64,000 nucleotides of DNA from Akkermansia sp. GTDB taxonomy: Bacteria > Verrucomicrobiota > Verrucomicrobiia > Verrucomicrobiales > Akkermansiaceae. Below are positions 52,899-61,583 of the stretch, piece after piece. How positions within the stretch are numbered: the first letter of the stretch is position 1; every line of letters begins with the position of its first letter. The stretch covers positions 1-64,000 of the forward strand of contig JAUNQN010000007.1 of NCBI GenBank assembly GCA_030536145.1, in the 5' to 3' direction. The position numbers and the translations under genes were made by a program. Under the pieces are notes generated by a model. The model did not search any database. It worked only from the letters and a program-made list of their open reading frames with translations, and had not been told where the DNA came from.

Positions 52899-53633
52899 AT
52901 GATGCAGATACTCGTCACCGGAATCTCCGGCCGCATGGGCCAGGCCGTGAAGGCCGCCGTGGAAGCCAACCCGCAGGCGGAGCTGGCCGCCACGCATGAT
53001 GTGGGCCAGGACATCGCCGCCGCCATGCAGAAGGCGGATATAGCCATTGATTTCTCCTTCCACGGCTTCACGCCGGAGCTGCTGGCCACCGCCGTGGCCC
53101 AGGGCAAGCCCCTGGTCATCGGCACCACCGGCCACACGGCAGAGGAGCGCGCCGCCATCGCGGATGCCGCCAGGCAGATTCCCGTCGTCTTCGCCTCCAA
53201 CTACTCCGTGGGCGTGAACACGCTCTTCTGGCTCACCCGCAAGGCAACCCGTATCCTGAAGGACTACGACATCGAGATAGTGGAGATGCACCACCACCAC
53301 AAGCTGGATGCCCCCAGCGGCACCGCCCGCACCCTGGCAGAGGTGGTGTGCGGGGAAACCGGCCTGGACTATGAGAAGGACGTGATGCACGGCCGCGAGG
53401 GCCTGGTGGGCGCGCGCCCGCAGAGGCAGATCGGCATGCACTCCCTGCGCGGCGGCGACGTGGTGGGCGACCACACCGTGATGTACGCCACGGACGGCGA
53501 GCGCGTGGAGCTCACCCACAAGGCATCCAGCCGCATGACCTTTGCCAACGGCGCCGTGCGCGCCGCGCTCTGGCTGGCCGGCAAGCCCGCGGGCCTGTAC
53601 AACATGCAGGACGTGCTGGGATTCCAAGACTGA
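52899..53633 (+). CDS. dapB: 4-hydroxy-tetrahydrodipicolinate reductase
   Basis: 244 residues. Rossmann motif V-T-G-I-S-G-R-M-G-Q, and the family signature E-M-H-H-H-H-K-L-D-A-P-S-G-T-A with catalytic His and Lys. It uses NAD(P)H to reduce the DapA product. Three bases after dapA, without an SD motif, so probably translated by coupling. Confidence 0.97.
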   Translation: MMQILVTGISGRMGQAVKAAVEANPQAELAATHDVGQDIAAAMQKADIAIDFSFHGFTPELLATAVAQGKPLVIGTTGHTAEERAAIADAARQIPVVFASNYSVGVNTLFWLTRKATRILKDYDIEIVEMHHHHKLDAPSGTARTLAEVVCGETGLDYEKDVMHGREGLVGARPQRQIGMHSLRGGDVVGDHTVMYATDGERVELTHKASSRMTFANGAVRAALWLAGKPAGLYNMQDVLGFQD

Positions 53634-53639
53634 TACGCC

Positions 53640-54146
53640 ATGCCCGATCCCGCTGCCATGCGGCGCGCCGGATTCTCCCTGGGTTCCAACCTGGGGGACC
53701 GGCTCGCCAACCTGGAACAAGCCTGCGACTACCTGTCAGACGTCTTCGGCTCCCTGCGCCTCTCCCAGGTGTATGAGACGGAGCCGGTGGGCTGCCCGCC
53801 CGGCTCCCCCGCCTACCTGAACGCCTGCGTGGAGGTGGAAACCGCCATGCCCGCGCAGGAAATCATGGAGCTGTGCCTGAAGATAGAGCAGGAGCTGGGC
53901 CGTACCCGCACCGGGGTGTACGGAGAGGCCCGCACCTGCGATATCGACCTCATCTACTGCGGACAGGAGAGCTGCGCCACCCCGCAGCTCACCCTGCCCC
54001 ACCCCCGCGCCCATGAGCGCGCCTTTGTGCTGCGCCCCCTGTGCGACATAGACCCCGCCCTTACCCTGCCCGGCCAGTCCAAGACCGTGGCCGCCCTGCT
54101 GGCGGAGCTGCCGGAAGGCCCCTCCGTCACCCCTTTCCCTCTCTGA
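53640..54146 (+). CDS. folK: Hydroxymethyldihydropterin pyrophosphokinase
   Basis: 168 residues. S-L-G-S-N-L-G-D-R, then Y-E-T-E-P-V-G, then C-D-I-D-L-I-Y and L-P-H-P-R-A-H-E-R are the HPPK signature. It transfers pyrophosphate from ATP to the pterin in folate synthesis. Six bases after dapB; 20 bp before panB. folP and folB are not in the window. Confidence 0.95.
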   Translation: MPDPAAMRRAGFSLGSNLGDRLANLEQACDYLSDVFGSLRLSQVYETEPVGCPPGSPAYLNACVEVETAMPAQEIMELCLKIEQELGRTRTGVYGEARTCDIDLIYCGQESCATPQLTLPHPRAHERAFVLRPLCDIDPALTLPGQSKTVAALLAELPEGPSVTPFPL

Positions 54147-54166
54147 TTTCCCATACTTACATACCA

Positions 54167-54934
54167 ATGGACAAGATTGAACGCATCCGCGCGCTGCGCG
54201 GGCAACGCCCCATAACGGAACTCACCGCCTACGACTACCCCACCGCGCGCCTGCTGGACGAGGCAGGAATCGACATGATCCTGGTGGGAGACTCCGTGGG
54301 CATGGTGGTCATGGGGTACGAGGACACCACCGAGGTGACCCTGGCGGACATGCTGCACCACGGCCGCCTGGCGGCACGCGGGGCCAAGGATGCCGTGGTG
54401 ATCCTGGATATGCCCATCCACACCTACGACACCCCGGAGCAGGCAGTGGAAACCGCCCGCAAGCTCATGGAAACGGGCGTGGACGCCGTGAAACTGGAGG
54501 GAGGTGCGGCCAAGGAAGCCCACATCCGCGCCATTGTGCAGGCGGGCATTCCCGTGCAGGCCCACATCGGCCTGCTGCCCCAGAAGGTGCGGGAGGAAGG
54601 CGGCTACCGCATGAAGGGCAAGACGGACGAGGAGGCCGCCGCGCTCATGGAGGACATACAGGCCGTGGCACGCGCCGGAGCCTTCTCCGTGGTCATTGAA
54701 TGCACCAAGAAGGACGTGGCAGCCGCCATCACCGCCGCCAGCCCCATCCCCACCATCGGCATCGGCGCCGGGCACGGCACCTGTGATGGAGAGGTGAGCG
54801 TGATCCATGACCTGGTGGGCGGATTCCCCTGGTTCACCCCCTCCTTCATCACCCCGCGCGCTGCCGTGGGGGCAGAGATTTCCCGCGCCGCCAAGGAATG
54901 GGCGGCAGACCTGCTGGTTCCCGCCAAGGACTGA
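54167..54934 (+). CDS. panB: 3-methyl-2-oxobutanoate hydroxymethyltransferase
   Basis: 255 residues from ATG 54167; the frame upstream overlaps folK and is rejected. Key stretches: L-T-A-Y-D-Y-P-T-A-R, V-G-D-S-V-G-M-V-V-M-G, V-K-L-E-G-G and G-I-G-A-G. PanB makes ketopantoate from ketoisovalerate in pantothenate synthesis, upstream of the CoA step done by the CoaE-Rho fusion elsewhere in the window. Confidence 0.96.
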   Translation: MDKIERIRALRGQRPITELTAYDYPTARLLDEAGIDMILVGDSVGMVVMGYEDTTEVTLADMLHHGRLAARGAKDAVVILDMPIHTYDTPEQAVETARKLMETGVDAVKLEGGAAKEAHIRAIVQAGIPVQAHIGLLPQKVREEGGYRMKGKTDEEAAALMEDIQAVARAGAFSVVIECTKKDVAAAITAASPIPTIGIGAGHGTCDGEVSVIHDLVGGFPWFTPSFITPRAAVGAEISRAAKEWAADLLVPAKD

Positions 54935-54943
54935 CCCGCCGCC

Positions 54944-56149
54944 ATGGACCTGGATGAACGCATGGCCGCAGAGCTGGCCGCACTGGAGCAGGCGGGGAAC
55001 CTGCGCTCCCTGAACACCCTGCTCACCGACGGTGCCTACCTGCACCGCGGCACGGAGCGGTTCCTGAACCTGTCATCCAACGACTACCTGGGCCTGGGCT
55101 GCACGCCGTATGCGGAGGTGAACCTGGCGCAGTACTGGGCCACGCGTTTCCCGGACTGCCCGCGCAGCCCCCATACCGGCGGCAACCCGGCCTCACGGCT
55201 CATGACCGGGAACTCCCCGGAGTATGATGCGGTGGAGGCGGAGCTGGCCGCCCTGTTCCCCGGCAAGGCTGCCCTGGTGCTGGGCTGCGGATTCATGGCA
55301 AACAGCGGACTCATGCCCGCACTGGCGCAGAAGGGGGACCTGGTGCTGGCGGACAAGCTGGTGCATGCCAGCATCATCGAGGGACTGATGCACACGGATG
55401 CCGCCTTCCGCCGCTTCCCGCACAACGACACCGCCGCCCTGGAGCGCCTGCTGGCCGCCGCCGCAGGCAAGCACGGGAACACCTGGGTCATCATCGAATC
55501 CCTGTACAGCATGGACGGCGACCTGGCCCCCATGCAGCAAATCCTGGAGCTGAAGGACAAGTACGGCTTCCGCCTGTATGTGGACGAGGCCCACTCCTTC
55601 GGCACGCGCGGCCCCGCCGGGGCCGGCTACTGCGCAGAGCTGGGCGTGGCGGACCGGGTGGACCTCATGGTCGTCACCTTCGGCAAGGCGCTCTCCGGCG
55701 CCGGGGCCGCGGTCATCTGCCCGCCGCTCATGCGGCGCTACCTGGTGAACCGCATGCGCCCGCTCATCTTCTCCACCGCGCTGCCGCCGCACACGCTCAT
55801 GTGGGTGGGCATGGTGCTGCATGAAATGCGCACGGACAGCCTGCACGCGGAAAACCCCGCCCTGTACCCCGGCATGCACACCCTGCGCGCCCGCCTCTCG
55901 GAGCTGGTGCAGTGGTTCAGCAGGGAGAGCGGCATCCCCGCCCAGTCCCAAATCATCCCCCTGCCCTGCGGCAGCAATGAGCGCGCCCTGGCCGTGGCCG
56001 CGCAGGGGCGGCAGGAAGCCCTGTGGCTCACCGCCATCCGCCACCCCACGGTTCCCGTGGGCACCGCCCGTATCCGCCTGTCCCTCCACGCCGCGCTCAC
56101 CCCGCGGCAGCTTGCCCCCCTGGTTGAACTATGCAGGAAACTTGGCTGA
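54944..56149 (+). CDS. bioF: 8-amino-7-oxononanoate synthase
   Basis: 401 residues. PLP-dependent alpha-oxoamine synthase with N-D-Y-L-G-L, S-R-L-M-T-G-N, the V-D-E-A-H-S-F-G aspartate loop and the lysine in V-T-F-G-K-A-L-S-G-A-G-A. It condenses pimeloyl-ACP with alanine in biotin synthesis. The close homologue KBL is less likely given the neighbour bioG/C, whose start overlaps this gene by 19 bp. Confidence 0.92.
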   Translation: MDLDERMAAELAALEQAGNLRSLNTLLTDGAYLHRGTERFLNLSSNDYLGLGCTPYAEVNLAQYWATRFPDCPRSPHTGGNPASRLMTGNSPEYDAVEAELAALFPGKAALVLGCGFMANSGLMPALAQKGDLVLADKLVHASIIEGLMHTDAAFRRFPHNDTAALERLLAAAAGKHGNTWVIIESLYSMDGDLAPMQQILELKDKYGFRLYVDEAHSFGTRGPAGAGYCAELGVADRVDLMVVTFGKALSGAGAAVICPPLMRRYLVNRMRPLIFSTALPPHTLMWVGMVLHEMRTDSLHAENPALYPGMHTLRARLSELVQWFSRESGIPAQSQIIPLPCGSNERALAVAAQGRQEALWLTAIRHPTVPVGTARIRLSLHAALTPRQLAPLVELCRKLG

Positions 56150-57534
56150 TCCGGGATACGGGGAACGCGGACCTGGTGCTTTTCATGCTGGGCTGGGCCG
56201 CCACGCCGAACGATGTGCGCCACATCACCCCGCCGGGGTGTGACGTGCTGGCCGTGTGTGACTACCGGGAGATGGCGCCGCTGCAGCCGGAGCGCCTGGC
56301 GCGCTACCGCCGCATCTACCTCTTTGCCTGGTCCTTCGGCGTGTGGGCGGCGGAGCAGTGCTGCCGCGCCCTGCCCCTGTACCGCGCCGTGGCGCTGAAC
56401 GGCACTCCCTTCCCCGTGCACGCCGCCCATGGCATGCACCCGCGCATGGTCAGGCTCACCGTGCAGGGGCTCTCCCGCGTGGGCATGGAGCCCTTCAACA
56501 CCAAGACATACGGCACCCCGCAGCCGCCCGCAGGCCCCGCCGCCCCCCGCAGCGTGCAGGAGAACGCCGCAGAGCTGCAGCTGCTGGCGGAGCGCAGCCA
56601 GGCGGATTCCGCCGCGCATATCAAATGGCATGCCGCCTACATAGCGCAGGGGGACGAGATTTTCCCGCCCGCCGCCCAGCGCGCCTACTGGGAATCCGCA
56701 GGGCTGGGCACGCCGCTCCCCGGCGGGCACTACCCCTTTGCAGACCCGCAGGTGGTGCTGCGGCACATAGACGGCGCGGGCATAGACAAGCACCGCGTGG
56801 GTGCCAGCTTTGCCCGCCATTACAGCCAGTACGACCACGCCGCCGTGGTGCAGCGCGCCATGGCCGCTCGCCTGCATGCAGCCCTGCACGCCCACACCCC
56901 GCAGCAGCCCGTGCAGCGCGCGCTGGAGATAGGCATAGGCACCGGGTTCCTCACCCGCCTGCTTGCGCAGGATTTCCCTGCCGCAGAGTGGTGGTTCAAC
57001 GACCTGGCCCCGGAGGCCATGCAGTGGATTCCGCAGGGGCTGGCCGCCGCCCACCCCCTGCCGGGGGATGCAGAGGAACTGCCCCTGCCGCAGCAGCTGG
57101 ACCTGCTGGCCAGCTCCGCCGCCCTGCAGTGGTTCAACCGCCCGGCGGATTTCATGGCAAAGGCCCGCGGCAGCCTGCGCCCCGGCGGCATACTGGCCCT
57201 CACCACCTTTGCCCACGGCCATTTCCATGAGCTGTCCGCCACCACCGGCAGCTCCCTGCAGTACCCCACCCCGCAGGAGCTTTCCGCCATGGCCGCAGCC
57301 GCCGGATTCACCCTGCTGCATGCAGAGGACTGGCAGACCACCCTCTCCTTCCCCTCCGTGCGTGAACTGCTTGACCACCTGCGCCAAACCGGGGTGAACG
57401 GCACCGCCACCCGCCGCTTCTCCACCCCCGCCGCCCTCCGCGCCTTCGGTGAGGCATACGCCCGCACCAATCCCACCGCCGGCGGCACCCTGCCCCTCAC
57501 CTACCACGCCGCCCTGATTATTGCGCGGGCATAA
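56131..57534 (+). CDS. bioGC: BioG-BioC fusion: pimeloyl-ACP methyl ester esterase and malonyl-ACP methyltransferase
   Basis: 467 residues. Residues 1-210 are BioG-like (DUF452): I-Y-L-F-A-W-S-F-G-V-W-A-A with nucleophile Ser68. Residues ~215-467 are BioC-like: R-A-L-E-I-G-I-G-T-G-F-L-T is the SAM motif, with F-N-D-L-A-P-E-A and L-Q-W-F-N-R-P. BioC methylates malonyl-ACP so that fatty-acid synthesis builds the pimeloyl chain; BioG removes the methyl at the end. One protein thus opens and closes the same pathway stage. Overlaps bioF; bioA, bioD and bioB are not here. Confidence 0.88.
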   Translation: MQETWLIRDTGNADLVLFMLGWAATPNDVRHITPPGCDVLAVCDYREMAPLQPERLARYRRIYLFAWSFGVWAAEQCCRALPLYRAVALNGTPFPVHAAHGMHPRMVRLTVQGLSRVGMEPFNTKTYGTPQPPAGPAAPRSVQENAAELQLLAERSQADSAAHIKWHAAYIAQGDEIFPPAAQRAYWESAGLGTPLPGGHYPFADPQVVLRHIDGAGIDKHRVGASFARHYSQYDHAAVVQRAMAARLHAALHAHTPQQPVQRALEIGIGTGFLTRLLAQDFPAAEWWFNDLAPEAMQWIPQGLAAAHPLPGDAEELPLPQQLDLLASSAALQWFNRPADFMAKARGSLRPGGILALTTFAHGHFHELSATTGSSLQYPTPQELSAMAAAAGFTLLHAEDWQTTLSFPSVRELLDHLRQTGVNGTATRRFSTPAALRAFGEAYARTNPTAGGTLPLTYHAALIIARA

Positions 57535-57562
57535 CCCCGCGCGTTCCGGCAGACAGCAAGAC

Positions 57563-57589
57563 AGCCGCTGCCGGGGTACGGCAGCGGCT
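57563..57589. terminator. Hairpin between convergent bioGC and the alcohol dehydrogenase
   Basis: A 10-bp perfect stem (57563-57572 with 57580-57589). No T-run, but it sits between two convergent stops. Confidence 0.55.
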
Positions 57590-57615
57590 GCTGGGTCGGC
57601 ACTTTTGCCGGGGAA

Positions 57616-58803
57616 TCAGCGGTAGGATTCCGTGTAGATCTTGATGCAGTCCTCGCGGCTCAGCGGAGCCGGGTCATTGGCAAAGAGGAAGCCCATGGCA
57701 GAAACGGCGTTGTCCGCCATGGCGGGGAACTCGTCCGGCGTAATGCCGTAGTCGCTCATCTTCAGCTCATCCACGCCGCAGGCCTTCAGCACGTCCGCCA
57801 GGGCGGTCAGGAAATCCTCCGCACAGGCGGCATCCGCCTTGCCCAGGGCCTTCGCCATGCGCACAAAGCGCTCCGGGCAGCAGCCGGCCTGCACAAAGTG
57901 GCGGTAGTAGGCCATGGAAATCATAATAAGGCCGGCACCGTGGGGCAGCTCCTGGTGGTAGGCGGAAAGCGCATGCTCCAGGGAATGCTCGCTGGTGCAG
58001 CCGTTGAACTCCATCTGCAGGCCGGAAAGCCAGTTGGCATAGGCCACATGCTCGCGCGCCTCCATGTTCTTGCCGTCGTTCACCGCCACGGGCAGGTAGC
58101 GGCCTATGTTCTCTATGGCTCCCAGAGCCACCAGGTCGCTCATGTAGTTGGCGGTCTTGGACATGTAGCCCTCCGTGCTGTGGAACAGGGCATCAAAGCC
58201 CTGGTAGGCGGTGAATGCGGGCGGCACGCTCACCATGAGCTCCGGATCCACTATGGCCAGCACGGGCATCAGCCGGTGGCCGTCGAACACGGCGGTCTTC
58301 TCATGCGTGTCCGGGTTGGTGATCACGCCGCCGCTGTCCGTCTCAGACCCGGTGCCGGCGGTGGTGGTAATGGCCACCAGGGGCAGCGGGGCGTTCTCCG
58401 CGGGCTTCCTGCCGCCCGTGCCGAACATCACGTAATCCCACAGGTCGCCGGGGTTGGTGGCCATCATGGCCATGGCCTTGGCGGCATCCATCACGCTGCC
58501 GCCGCCCAGTGCCACAATGAAATCCGCCTCGCAGTCGCGCGCAGCCTCCGCGCCCTCCATCACGGTATCCTTCAGCGGGTTGGGCTGCACCTTGTCAAAC
58601 ACGGACACCTGCACCCCGGCATGCTCCAGCTCCGCAATCGTGCGGTCCAGGTAGCCGTTGGCACGCGTGGACTTGCCGCAGGATATCACCACCAGCGCCT
58701 TGCGGCCCGGCAGCTTCTGCTCATGCAGCTTGGACAGGCTCCCGCACCCAAAGACGGTATGGGTGGGGATATTGAAATCGTATCGGGCTATACTCGGTAT
58801 CAT
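57616..58803 (-). CDS. Iron-containing (group III) alcohol dehydrogenase
   Basis: 395 residues. F-G-C-G-S-L-S-K, then V-A-L-G-G-G-S-V-M-D-A-A-K-A, then T-T-T-A-G-T-G-S-E-T-D, F-D-A-L-F-H-S-T-E-G-Y and H-A-L-S-A-Y-H-Q-E-L-P-H-G with the Fe ligands. A different subgroup from the gene at 3270, nearer to FucO/butanol dehydrogenase enzymes. With a fucosidase in the window, lactaldehyde reduction is tempting, but no fucose catabolic gene supports it. Single gene, promoter eight bases upstream. Confidence 0.9.
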   Translation of the reverse strand: MIPSIARYDFNIPTHTVFGCGSLSKLHEQKLPGRKALVVISCGKSTRANGYLDRTIAELEHAGVQVSVFDKVQPNPLKDTVMEGAEAARDCEADFIVALGGGSVMDAAKAMAMMATNPGDLWDYVMFGTGGRKPAENAPLPLVAITTTAGTGSETDSGGVITNPDTHEKTAVFDGHRLMPVLAIVDPELMVSVPPAFTAYQGFDALFHSTEGYMSKTANYMSDLVALGAIENIGRYLPVAVNDGKNMEAREHVAYANWLSGLQMEFNGCTSEHSLEHALSAYHQELPHGAGLIMISMAYYRHFVQAGCCPERFVRMAKALGKADAACAEDFLTALADVLKACGVDELKMSDYGITPDEFPAMADNAVSAMGFLFANDPAPLSREDCIKIYTESYR

Positions 58804-58811
58804 ACTCTTCC

Positions 58812-58840
58812 AGTATGCACCCCGTCCCCGCCCGAGTCAA
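58812..58840 (-). promoter_or_regulatory. Promoter of the alcohol dehydrogenase (leaderless)
   Basis: Minus strand: TTGACT, 17 bp, CATACT, then 8 nt to the ATG at 58803. Confidence 0.55.
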
Positions 58841-58912
58841 GCACAAACCGGGTATCCAAAGCCAACTGCACCTTCCGCGCATGGCATGCCCTGCGGCGGG
58901 AAAACTTTTGTA

Positions 58913-58940
58913 TTGCCACGGGGGGATTTTTTGGTAGGAT
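58913..58940 (+). promoter_or_regulatory. Promoter of the GH36-like gene
   Basis: TTGCCA, 16 bp, TAGGAT, then 12 nt to the ATG at 58953. Confidence 0.5.
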
Positions 58941-58952
58941 AGGCGCGTTATC

Positions 58953-61481
58953 ATGAAACCTCTCCGCAACATAGCACTCTTTGTCATGGCCGCCGGCGTG
59001 GCGGCCGCCGCAGTGGAGTACCCGGGCAAGCAGCCGGGCGCAGCCCAGGCCACCGTATCGGAATCCACTGCCACGCTGGGCAACAAGCTCTTTACCGCCA
59101 CGTTCAGCAAGTCCGCCAAGGGCGTGACCTTCGGCGGCCTGAAACTGGCCGACGGCAAGGAAATAGCCGCTGCCGGCACGGATATCTTCACCATCAACCT
59201 GCAGGGCGGCAAGACGCTGGGCTCCGCCGACATGAAGATGGGCAAGCTGGCCGTGAAGGACCTGAAGGCAGACCCCAAGAACCCGCAGCTTGCCCGCCGG
59301 TTCCCCGGCAAGGAGGTGACCGCCACCTTCACCGCGCCGGATGATGCCTTTACCGTGAAATGGCACGCCGTGCTGCGCGACGGCTCCCACTACCTGCGCC
59401 AGGAGTTCGATATCAAGGCCAAGAAGGATACCGCCTTCGTCTCCCTGGTGCCGCTGCAGTACCAGGTGCAGGAGAGCGGCAAGCTCTCCATCTCCGGCAA
59501 CACCACCCGCGGCAACGTGGTGATGGATGATGCCGTGTTCCTGGGGCTGGAGACCCCCATGTCCATCATGACCATCGGTGACCAGGGCGCGGCAGAGTCC
59601 ACCACCTGGACCCCGGAGGCCTGGCAGACGGAATCCTTCGGCAGCGCGTTCAACCTGCCGGAGAGTTTCAAGAAGGCATACGGGGACCAGTACAGCGCCA
59701 TGGAGGGACCCACGCTCAAGCACCTGAGCATTGCAGAGGGCCCCGCCTCCTTCAAGTCCGCCGGTGATTGCAAGCTCACCTTCCAGTTCACGGGCGGCAC
59801 GCACAAGCTGAACCTGGTGGGTGTGCAGCTGCTCAACGCCGCAGGCGGCGTGGTGAGCGAGGACGTGCACGCCGGCCAGACCGGCGACAAGTCCACCGCC
59901 AACGAATACAGCATCAAGGTGCCCAAGGCTGGGGACTACACCCTGCGCTACTGGGTGGAGACCAAGACGGAGAGCATCGCCAGCAAGGGCAAGGTCACCT
60001 TCTCCATGCCCGTGGCAGCCGGCTCCGCCAAGAAATCCGCCAAGACCCCGGACAACCTGGTGCGCGGCACCTGGAGCCGCAAGACCACCCTGCCTGCCGG
60101 GCAGACCTGGAACGTGTCCTCCGTCATCGGCCTCTTTGCCCCGGAGCAGCAGCGCCGCTCCTTCCTGGCATACAGCGAGAGGGAAAGGGCTGCCGCCTAC
60201 CGCACCTTCATCCACTACAACGACTGGTATGAAATCGGCATCCGCCTGCATGACAACAAGGACCCCCTGAAGCGTACCTCCGAGGCCATGTGGCTGGAGG
60301 TGCTGGACACCTGGAACCGCGAGCTCTTCACCAAGCGCAAGACCAGCATCGACGCCTTCGTCATCGACGACGGCTGGGACGAGTTCAACAGCCTGTGGGA
60401 TTTCCACAAGGGATTCCCCAACGGCTTCACCAAGATGAACCAGAAAGCCACCGCCATGAAAGCGGGCATGGGTGCCTGGCTGGGCCCCGTGGGCGGCTAC
60501 GGGTTCTCCAAGAGCCAGCGTATCAACTACTGGAACCAGACCCACCCGAACAACAAGATCGGCAACTTCCAGCTCTCCAACAAGGAGTACTTCGACGCCT
60601 TCACCGGGCGCTGCAAATACATGATTGAGAACTATGACATGCGCTACTTCAAGTTCGACGGCATCTCCACCCAGTTCCACGCCAAGGGTCCGGGCAACGA
60701 GGAGGATGCCGAGGGCATCATCGCCGTGGAGCAGGAGCTGCGCAAGGCCCGCCCGGACGTGTACCTGAACACCACCGTGGGCACCTGGGCCAGCCCCTTC
60801 TGGCTGCGCTATGCAGATTCCATCTGGCGCCAGGAGAACGACTTCGGCCAGGCCGGCAACGTGGGCGACGACCGAGACAAGTGGATTACCTACCGTGACC
60901 GACTGGTGCATGAGGTGTACGTGACCGGTGCCCCGCTCTGCCCCATCAACTCCATCATGACCCACGGCATCATCATCACCAAGAACGGCCCGCCCCGCGT
61001 GATGAGCAAGGACCCGGAAAACTGCATCAAGGAGATGCGCTGCGCCTTCGGCTGCGGCTCCTCCCTGCTGGAGGCCTACTTGGACCAGGACCTCATGAAC
61101 CAGAAGGACGGCATGCTCTGGGACGAGCTGGCTGCCTGCATCCAGTGGATGCGCCGCAATGCCGACGTGCTGGACGATGTGCACTGGGTGGGCGGCAACC
61201 CCTGGGACGGCAAGGACGGCGACATATACGGCTGGGCCGCCTGGAACAAGAGCAAGTGCACCCTCACGCTCCGCAACTCCTCCGCCAAGGAGAAGACCCT
61301 GCGCACCACCCTGCGCAAGGTGCTGGACGTGCCCCCCGGCGTGAAAGGCGCTATCACCCTGCGGAACTCCTTCAAGGACCAGCGCGAGCTGCCCGGCCTG
61401 ACCGGCACCGCCGTGGACCTGGACCAGGAGATTGACATCACCCTCAAGCCCTTCGAGGTCTTTGTGATGGAAGGCAAGTGA
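58953..61481 (+). CDS. Secreted GH36/clan GH-D-like glycoside hydrolase
   Basis: 842 residues with a signal peptide (1-20). An N-terminal beta-sandwich region of ~370 residues precedes a TIM-barrel part with I-D-A-F-V-I-D-D-G-W-D and Y-F-K-F-D-G-I-S, where the second Asp is the likely nucleophile as in alpha-galactosidases. Also W-L-G-P-V-G-G-Y-G and Q-E-N-D-F-G-Q. Probably an exo-alpha-galactosidase or alpha-N-acetylgalactosaminidase acting on host glycans; databases often label such proteins loosely. Single gene with terminator. Confidence 0.7.
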   Translation: MKPLRNIALFVMAAGVAAAAVEYPGKQPGAAQATVSESTATLGNKLFTATFSKSAKGVTFGGLKLADGKEIAAAGTDIFTINLQGGKTLGSADMKMGKLAVKDLKADPKNPQLARRFPGKEVTATFTAPDDAFTVKWHAVLRDGSHYLRQEFDIKAKKDTAFVSLVPLQYQVQESGKLSISGNTTRGNVVMDDAVFLGLETPMSIMTIGDQGAAESTTWTPEAWQTESFGSAFNLPESFKKAYGDQYSAMEGPTLKHLSIAEGPASFKSAGDCKLTFQFTGGTHKLNLVGVQLLNAAGGVVSEDVHAGQTGDKSTANEYSIKVPKAGDYTLRYWVETKTESIASKGKVTFSMPVAAGSAKKSAKTPDNLVRGTWSRKTTLPAGQTWNVSSVIGLFAPEQQRRSFLAYSERERAAAYRTFIHYNDWYEIGIRLHDNKDPLKRTSEAMWLEVLDTWNRELFTKRKTSIDAFVIDDGWDEFNSLWDFHKGFPNGFTKMNQKATAMKAGMGAWLGPVGGYGFSKSQRINYWNQTHPNNKIGNFQLSNKEYFDAFTGRCKYMIENYDMRYFKFDGISTQFHAKGPGNEEDAEGIIAVEQELRKARPDVYLNTTVGTWASPFWLRYADSIWRQENDFGQAGNVGDDRDKWITYRDRLVHEVYVTGAPLCPINSIMTHGIIITKNGPPRVMSKDPENCIKEMRCAFGCGSSLLEAYLDQDLMNQKDGMLWDELAACIQWMRRNADVLDDVHWVGGNPWDGKDGDIYGWAAWNKSKCTLTLRNSSAKEKTLRTTLRKVLDVPPGVKGAITLRNSFKDQRELPGLTGTAVDLDQEIDITLKPFEVFVMEGK

Positions 61482-61507
61482 GCCGCCCTGCCCCGACCTA
61501 TTCCCCC

Positions 61508-61544
61508 AACCGGCCCGGCGCACCCCGCCGGGCCGGTTCTTTTT
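61508..61544 (+). terminator. Rho-independent terminator of the GH36-like gene
   Basis: A 13-bp perfect stem (61508-61520 with 61526-61538) followed by CTTTTT. The next promoter begins within 10 bp. Confidence 0.85.
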
Positions 61545-61547
61545 CCC

Positions 61548-61576
61548 TTGCGGCAGGCGGGTGAATCAGGTATAAT
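61548..61576 (+). promoter_or_regulatory. Promoter of the gene at 61584 (leaderless)
   Basis: TTGCGG, 17 bp, TATAAT (perfect -10), then 7 nt to the ATG at 61584. Confidence 0.65.
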
Positions 61577-61583
61577 GCGCGGC

